Below the pieces are notes generated by a model. It was given only the letters and a program-made list of their open reading frames with translations. It had not been told where the DNA came from and made no database searches. 64,000 nt of DNA from Trichomonas vaginalis G3 (taxonomy: Eukaryota > Parabasalia > Trichomonadida > Trichomonadidae): contig NC_067203.1 of assembly GCF_026262505.1 (NCBI RefSeq), forward strand, positions 4,340,001 through 4,404,000, read 5' to 3'. This document shows, piece after piece, positions 59,997 to 64,000 of this stretch. Each line of letters opens with the position of its first letter. The first letter of the stretch is position 1. Made by a program: the position numbers and the translations under genes.

Positions 59997-60803
59997 ATGT
60001 CAACAACAGAGAACACAACAACAGTTATAGTCCATGAAGCCATAAATGAAGAATACGAGTACATACAGTATAACAAACAGTTACGTCTCATTCGTTCGGT
60101 CAAAGACGATATGTACCAGATGCAAAGTATTTTGAACGCTCTTCGTTCTACAAAGCAAGCATATCATTGGTTTGAAAACCAACAGACAAAAGAACTTTTA
60201 GAAGAATTTCCTCATATGTTTGCTACCCTCGAAAAACCGAGGGTAGAGATTCCGTACGAAAATCGCAAGAATTTGGCTCCTGGTTTGAGAGGATATTATG
60301 TTCATAGACTTTTAGTAAATGCCGTAGCAATGTGGGCTTCACCTCGTTATGCTTGTTATATTTTCATGATGTTAGATGAACTATATAAAGCAGAACGTGA
60401 AGAGATGGAAAACAAGCTTGAAGCAAAAGACAAAAGCATTCAGAAAAGAATACCACGTTCGGTACCAAAAGGAAAGGAAAAGAACTATAAGTATATGATT
60501 TATACTGAAGAGTTGGAGAAAGAAGAAGATAAAGATATGGTTATGTTGCATTTAGTCAGAAGAAACAACAAAAGCTTTTACGACCTTGCTAAGATTTACA
60601 AATCTGACAGAAATTGGTTCTATCGCGAAAACTTACCGATTTCAATGACCCCAAATGAAGATGTGAAACAAATAGTTCAAGATACGTTACCTCAAACACA
60701 CTATGATATGAAAGGTTGTACAATACTTACCTTCAAAGAAGACTTACCGCTACTGAAAGAAAAAATAACAGAGTATTTTGACAACTTCAAACAAGTAGGG
60801 TAG
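59997..60803 (+). CDS. KilA-N domain protein with DUF3627-like C-terminus (intact, 268 aa)
   Basis: ATG at 59997 follows AATATAAAGACAGAT. Residues ~55-130 hold the KilA-N core (FENQQTKELLEEFPHM, GYYVHRLLVNAVAMWASPRY with the conserved G-Y-V-H and W-x-S-P). A short coiled coil follows, and residues ~165-268 (MVMLHLVRRNNKSFYDLAKI, NWFYRENLPISMTPNEDVKQ) resemble the DUF3627 domain found after KilA-N in ascoviruses and other large DNA viruses. It probably binds DNA and may regulate element genes through the nearby palindromic sites (inference). Two broken copies lie in element 1. Confidence 0.8.
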   Translation: MSTTENTTTVIVHEAINEEYEYIQYNKQLRLIRSVKDDMYQMQSILNALRSTKQAYHWFENQQTKELLEEFPHMFATLEKPRVEIPYENRKNLAPGLRGYYVHRLLVNAVAMWASPRYACYIFMMLDELYKAEREEMENKLEAKDKSIQKRIPRSVPKGKEKNYKYMIYTEELEKEEDKDMVMLHLVRRNNKSFYDLAKIYKSDRNWFYRENLPISMTPNEDVKQIVQDTLPQTHYDMKGCTILTFKEDLPLLKEKITEYFDNFKQVG

Positions 60804-60812
60804 ATGAACCAT

Positions 60813-60887
60813 TTATTTTTCAAGCTTGACTTCAGATGGCTCAAGTAGCTCAATTAGGTAAATTGCCTCGTCAAATCCTTCTGGCAT
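60813..60887 (-). CDS. Short acidic peptide of a divergent pair (element 2)
   Basis: A 24-codon frame (MPEGFDEAIYLIELLEPSEV), related to the N-terminus of the 121-residue protein at 55934-55569 and to 30774-30848. Probably a truncated gene. Confidence 0.4.
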   Translation of the reverse strand: MPEGFDEAIYLIELLEPSEVKLEK

Positions 60888-60897
60888 TCCGAGTCCT

Positions 60898-61205
60898 TCC
60901 TTCCAACAGGAAAAAATTTTCCTTCCAACAGGAAGAACTCTTCCTTCCAACAGGAAAAAATTTTCCTTCCAACAGGAAAAATTTTTCCTTCCGACAGGAA
61001 AATTTTTTCCAGTTGTCCGTCCGTAAACCATTCAAATTTTCGAAAATTGAGAACTTTTTGGTCGAACTTCAGAAAAAGTTTTTCCTTCCAACAGGAAAAG
61101 TTTTTCCTTCCGACAGGAAAAAATTTTCCTTCCAACAGGAAAAGTTTTTCCTTCCAACAGGAAAAGTTCTTCCTTCCGACAGGAAAAGTTTTTCCTTCCG
61201 ACAGG
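60898..61205. repeat. ~19-bp minisatellite between divergent small genes (element 2)
   Basis: About 14 copies of CCTTCCAACAGGAAAAAWTT or CCTTCCGACAGGAAAAATTT with an interrupting core containing ATTTTCGAAAATTGAGAAC near 61035-61056. Same array as 30505-30773. Confidence 0.92.
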
Positions 61206-61215
61206 ACACAAACGG

Positions 61216-61293
61216 ATGACTGACGTTCCTCTTCCTGAATGCCTTCCAAAGCCAGAAGAACCGACAGCCCCAGCACCACAACAGACTTACTAA
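61216..61293 (+). CDS. Short Pro/Glu-rich peptide of a divergent pair (element 2)
   Basis: A 25-codon frame MTDVPLPECLPKPEEPTAPA ending QQTY, related to the start of the 56292-56630 gene. The stop differs from the element 1 copy by a small deletion. Probably truncated. Confidence 0.4.
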   Translation: MTDVPLPECLPKPEEPTAPAPQQTY

Positions 61294-61312
61294 GACTAAA
61301 CACTTAGATTTT

Positions 61313-62290
61313 TCAAGCTTGACTTTTTACAATTTGAACTTTGTTTGCGTAGATATGAATTCTGAAAGAAGTATGAGGGTCTTGTATGACTTTGTACTTC
61401 TCCCATAGTTCATGTCTGTCAAACTTACCTGCCATGGACTCTTTCATAAGTTCCATGAAATCGTCTTCGGACAATCCAGGGAAAAGTATAATGTCAGTAA
61501 GTATTCTTTTAACATCCTTACTTAAACTCTTTGCTGTCTGTACACAAATGACAACTGAGATGTTAAAGTGTCTGAGCTTCTTAAGAATTCGACACATATC
61601 TTGTTCTCTATTCTTAAGCAAAGGATGAGAAGCAAAGTCATCTAAGATAAGAAGACATCTATGAGGGTATGTCTTCCAATCGTAAGATTGCAATTTCTTC
61701 GAAATGTATTCTATCTCTTTCTGTTTGTTTCTGAAGTGTTTCTTCTCTAATATTCTCTGCATTTCCTCATTTGGGTCTTTAAACTTAGAATTTATATACT
61801 CATTTATAGCATTATACTTCAAAACTCTTCTTTGGTACTTCTTTATCCAATCTAACAACTCAGAGTCTTTTATACATACTAACTTAGACTTCTTTATAAT
61901 ATCTTTGAACAAATTGACGGTTTGGTCAAATTGACCAGAAGTCGAACAAATGACTACTAACTCATAGAATGGGTTCTTCTCATCTAGTTCTTGTTGTTGT
62001 GCAGCCATTTTAAGATAAGTGAAAGTCTTACCCGACCCAGGTGGTGCAATTAGACCTGTTATACCATTCTGAGCAAATAAGAACTTGTCATGTATAGGCT
62101 TTATCTGAGCATTTTCTAACTTCCTCTTGTTCTTGTTTAAAACATTCTCAAATTTTTTGTCAATGTCAGCAAACTTTTTTTCTAACATATTTTTAGAAAA
62201 ATTAAAATTTTTATCTTTTAGAAAATGTCTAGCGATTTCGCTATCTATATTCGAGACAAGCTTTTCGACAGCAAAACATCTGTCGACCAT
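61313..62290 (-). CDS. A32/FtsK-like genome-packaging ATPase (intact, 325 aa)
   Basis: Minus-strand ATG at 62290. A basic helical N-terminal ~85 residues, then Walker A in LIAPPGSGKTFTYLKM at ~95, an LVVICSTSGQ strand, Walker B CLLILDDFASH at ~215, and the sensor-type strand ISVVICVQTAKSL near 250, the A32-like order of the HerA/FtsK superfamily. It would translocate element DNA into capsids. The first 22 codons overlap the divergent gene at 62225. A second ATG near 62190 would avoid the overlap. Short spacing to the downstream minisatellite module. Confidence 0.9.
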   Translation of the reverse strand: MVDRCFAVEKLVSNIDSEIARHFLKDKNFNFSKNMLEKKFADIDKKFENVLNKNKRKLENAQIKPIHDKFLFAQNGITGLIAPPGSGKTFTYLKMAAQQQELDEKNPFYELVVICSTSGQFDQTVNLFKDIIKKSKLVCIKDSELLDWIKKYQRRVLKYNAINEYINSKFKDPNEEMQRILEKKHFRNKQKEIEYISKKLQSYDWKTYPHRCLLILDDFASHPLLKNREQDMCRILKKLRHFNISVVICVQTAKSLSKDVKRILTDIILFPGLSEDDFMELMKESMAGKFDRHELWEKYKVIQDPHTSFRIHIYANKVQIVKSQA

Positions 62291-62675
62291 AAAATCTTAC
62301 ATAGTGTAAACAAGAAAGGTGAATTTGTTCTAAAGTTCTGTTTCTGGGAATATGACAAGAACCATAAAACATTAAGCAGAGCAGTCTTAAAATTTGTCAA
62401 TGACAGACTTGTTGACAGAGATGACACCGATTGGAAAGATGAAGTCCAACAAAAGTTCTTAGAATGCAAGAAGACACATGCGCTGTTCTTGAAGATGAAA
62501 TAGAAAACAGAATAGATGAGCTATTAAAGGACAAAGAACTTTTACATAAATATAGTTGCGCCAAATTTGACATAACTCCACCAGAAAAGAAGAAGAAAGA
62601 AAAAAAGAAAGAAAGTAGAAGAAGAGAAGAAAAGAACCTGAACCAGTTCCAGAGAAAAAGAAATTTGACATGTAA
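62225..62675 (+). pseudogene. Small Lys-rich element gene, frameshifted copy
   Basis: ATG at 62225 (MSSDFAIYIRDKLFDSKTSV). Reads through FWEYDKNHKTLSRAVLKFVN to a lost base in an A-run near 62468, then in the next frame to a Lys/Pro-rich tail and TAA at 62673. A further indel lies near 62620. The element 1 copy is broken elsewhere. Function unknown. It overlaps the ATPase start on the other strand. Confidence 0.6.
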
Positions 62676-62691
62676 AAATAAAATTTTATTT

Positions 62692-63111
62692 TTAGAAATT
62701 TCTGGGTCAATGTCAATGTTCTCTTCCTCTTTAGGAGCAAACACTGGCTTAGACTCTAAAATCTTTTTACCCAATTTACCTTGAACTTCAACTATCTTAG
62801 ACTCATAATATTCATAGTCGTCTGCTTTCTTTGGTTCATAAGGTATAACAAGTTTGTATGCTTTGCCTTCTTTAAGGTTTGAAAAACCTTCTGTCAAAAC
62901 TTTCTTTGACTGCTAACAAACCTTCTATGTCTAAGTCTTCAAATTTCGCACCATTTTTAGTCACAATAGCAAACTTAACTGGTTCGATGTTCCAAACTTT
63001 GCTGAATGAAGACTTTTCAAAATGGTAGAAGTAAACATTCAAATATGTGAATGGGTCTAGTTCTTCTTTAAGTCCTGACATGTACTTGTTTACTGAGATG
63101 AATTTTGCCAT
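62692..63111 (-). pseudogene. Conserved ~138-codon element gene, element 2 copy
   Basis: Minus-strand ATG at 63111 (MAKFISVNKYMSGLKEELDP), with a frameshift near 62890 and loss of the stop near 62694. About 80% identical by eye to the element 1 copy in the N-terminal half and nearly identical in the C-terminal half, an unequal divergence that hints at recombination within the gene. Confidence 0.55.
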
Positions 63112-63147
63112 CTTTTCTATCGGATAAAAAAATATTTTTTTTAAAAT

Positions 63148-64000
63148 TTACTCATAAAAATTTTTCTTTGTATATACACCATTCTGTACGTCTAAAAGAC
63201 TTTTGACATTTGCCAAGAATGTTCGTTTAGACGCTGTCATATAACCATATTCTTGACAATATTGTTTATACGAATCGTACAATGACCTTTCATCTAAACA
63301 CTCAAAGTCAGTTTCATCTATGAACAGTTCATATACACTCTTGTTTGCTTCTAACAATGTTTGTCTCTCTTCGGTATGTGAATTTGTCTTGGATTGAACT
63401 TTGAAATATCTAATGTCATAAAATATGAGAACAAGTGGTTAGTAAAAGTCAGATGTCAAAGTTTCTGCTAAGTCGTCAAAATATTCTGTATCTTGCATAT
63501 GAGCTTCTGACGTTCTGACAACTACATATCTTCTGTCAGAACTTTCTTAACTTCATCGGAACAGAATTGTTTGAAACCATAATGAAGTTTTGCAACATTT
63601 TCACAAACTCTTTGGTCTTTATATTTTCTTTCAACAACTCCAACTTTGTCTGTTATAAGACTCTTCAAAGCATCTGAGTTCAAAACTTTTGTTGTATCTA
63701 TACTTTGAAGTTCATTGCAAACTATAAGTTTCATATTCTCTATTGAGGAGTTAAACTTGCCACAGATGTTTTCTAAGTTTGTCATATTCGGATTCGAATA
63801 GCCTTCTAACAGTTTGCACAAAATATCTGTAAAGAATGTGTTCTTACCAGTTCCTTGTTTTCCAATTATAATGAGAGCAGTTTCATTTTTAGCACTTGGA
63901 TGTTGTAAGATGTTTGCAAACCAACATAAGATATACTCATAGACTCTTTCGTTTCCATTGCATATAATTTCTTTGACATGGTCTAACCAAGCTTCTATAA
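63148..64000 (-). pseudogene. SF3 (D5-like) helicase, partial at window edge, frameshifted
   Basis: The same gene as 27330-28555, read on the minus strand and cut by the window end. The Walker A region (GKQGTGKN) lies at about 63870-63847 and the frame is open from there to the edge. Breaks occur near 63540 (after VCENVAKLHYGF), near 63440 and near 63375. The C-terminal helical part (ETDFECLDERSLYDSYKQYC) is preserved. Confidence 0.75.

Larger units (their letters stand above)
47635..64000. mobile_element. Maverick/Polinton element 2 (partial, inverted relative to element 1)
   Basis: Starts with a 22-nt A-tract and GGTAGTGGGGCTTCCAGGCA at 47635 and has the same gene order as element 1 read backwards, from methyltransferase to helicase. 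It runs off the window, so its other end and target duplication are not visible. Most genes carry indels. The polymerase is deleted and the integrase has a MITE, so the copy is non-autonomous, though the ATPase, a KilA-N gene, protein A and several small genes are intact. Confidence 0.9.

Noticed and set aside
60836-61303. Frames of 127-149 codons (FPVGRKNFSCWKE-type repeats) as a repeat protein
   Set aside because: They are translations of the ~19-bp minisatellite in changing frames. The flanking small genes read outward from the array.
63900-64000. Polymerase or protease gene of element 2 beyond the helicase
   Set aside because: The window ends inside the helicase. No adenain-like cysteine protease motif could be identified in either element.

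Overview
The window looks like nuclear DNA of a trichomonad parasite, most likely Trichomonas vaginalis or a close relative. The grounds are: short, AT-rich, apparently intronless genes; initiator-like TCAC(T/A)(T/A) words a few bases upstream of several start codons; a gene set typical of that genome (BspA-type LRR protein, Pmp-like surface protein, DUF3447/ankyrin protein, class III cyclase remnant); and two copies of a large Maverick/Polinton DNA transposon. I saw no rRNA, tRNA or CRISPR array.

Region 1 (1-18350) is host DNA. It has a partial BMS1-like GTPase gene, a HYPK-like chaperone, an RI-type LRR/coiled-coil protein, an NTF2-fold protein, a small IQ-motif protein, an alpha-solenoid-like protein, a MYST histone acetyltransferase, a BspA-like LRR gene without a visible ATG, decayed Pmp-like and cyclase remnants, a type I membrane protein with a Pro/Tyr-rich tail, and tryptophanyl-tRNA synthetase. 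Long AT-rich spacers separate them.

Region 2 (18351-47494) is one broken ankyrin gene on the minus strand. Its DUF3447-like N-terminus is at the right (47494-46685) and its C-terminal repeat and stop are at the left (18490-18351). Each ankyrin unit is separated from the next by blocks of a 37-bp minisatellite. A 24.6-kb Maverick (element 1, 19474-44051) sits inside one minisatellite unit and duplicated AATAT.

Region 3 is a second Maverick (element 2, 47635 to beyond 64000), in inverted order, starting 140 bp upstream of the ankyrin start codon. The shared gene set is: candidate capsid genes, SF3 helicase, A32-like packaging ATPase, KilA-N family proteins, protein-primed DNA polymerase B, DDE integrase, a phage-like fibre with a Gp10/collar-type C-terminus, two paralogous structural-type proteins, two small basic amphipathic proteins, a small membrane protein and a D12-class adenine methyltransferase. 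Together these would replicate, package, integrate and perhaps encapsidate the element.

Both copies are decayed by small indels, but different genes survive in each: integrase and methyltransferase are intact in element 1; the ATPase, a KilA-N gene and structural paralogue A are intact in element 2. Element 2 has lost almost all of its polymerase gene and carries a 517-bp hAT-like MITE in its integrase. The most unusual material is around the KilA-N genes: co-varying inverted-repeat sites, exchangeable minisatellite spacers between divergent small genes, and repeated hairpins. The mosaic central regions of the fibre and structural genes are also notable.
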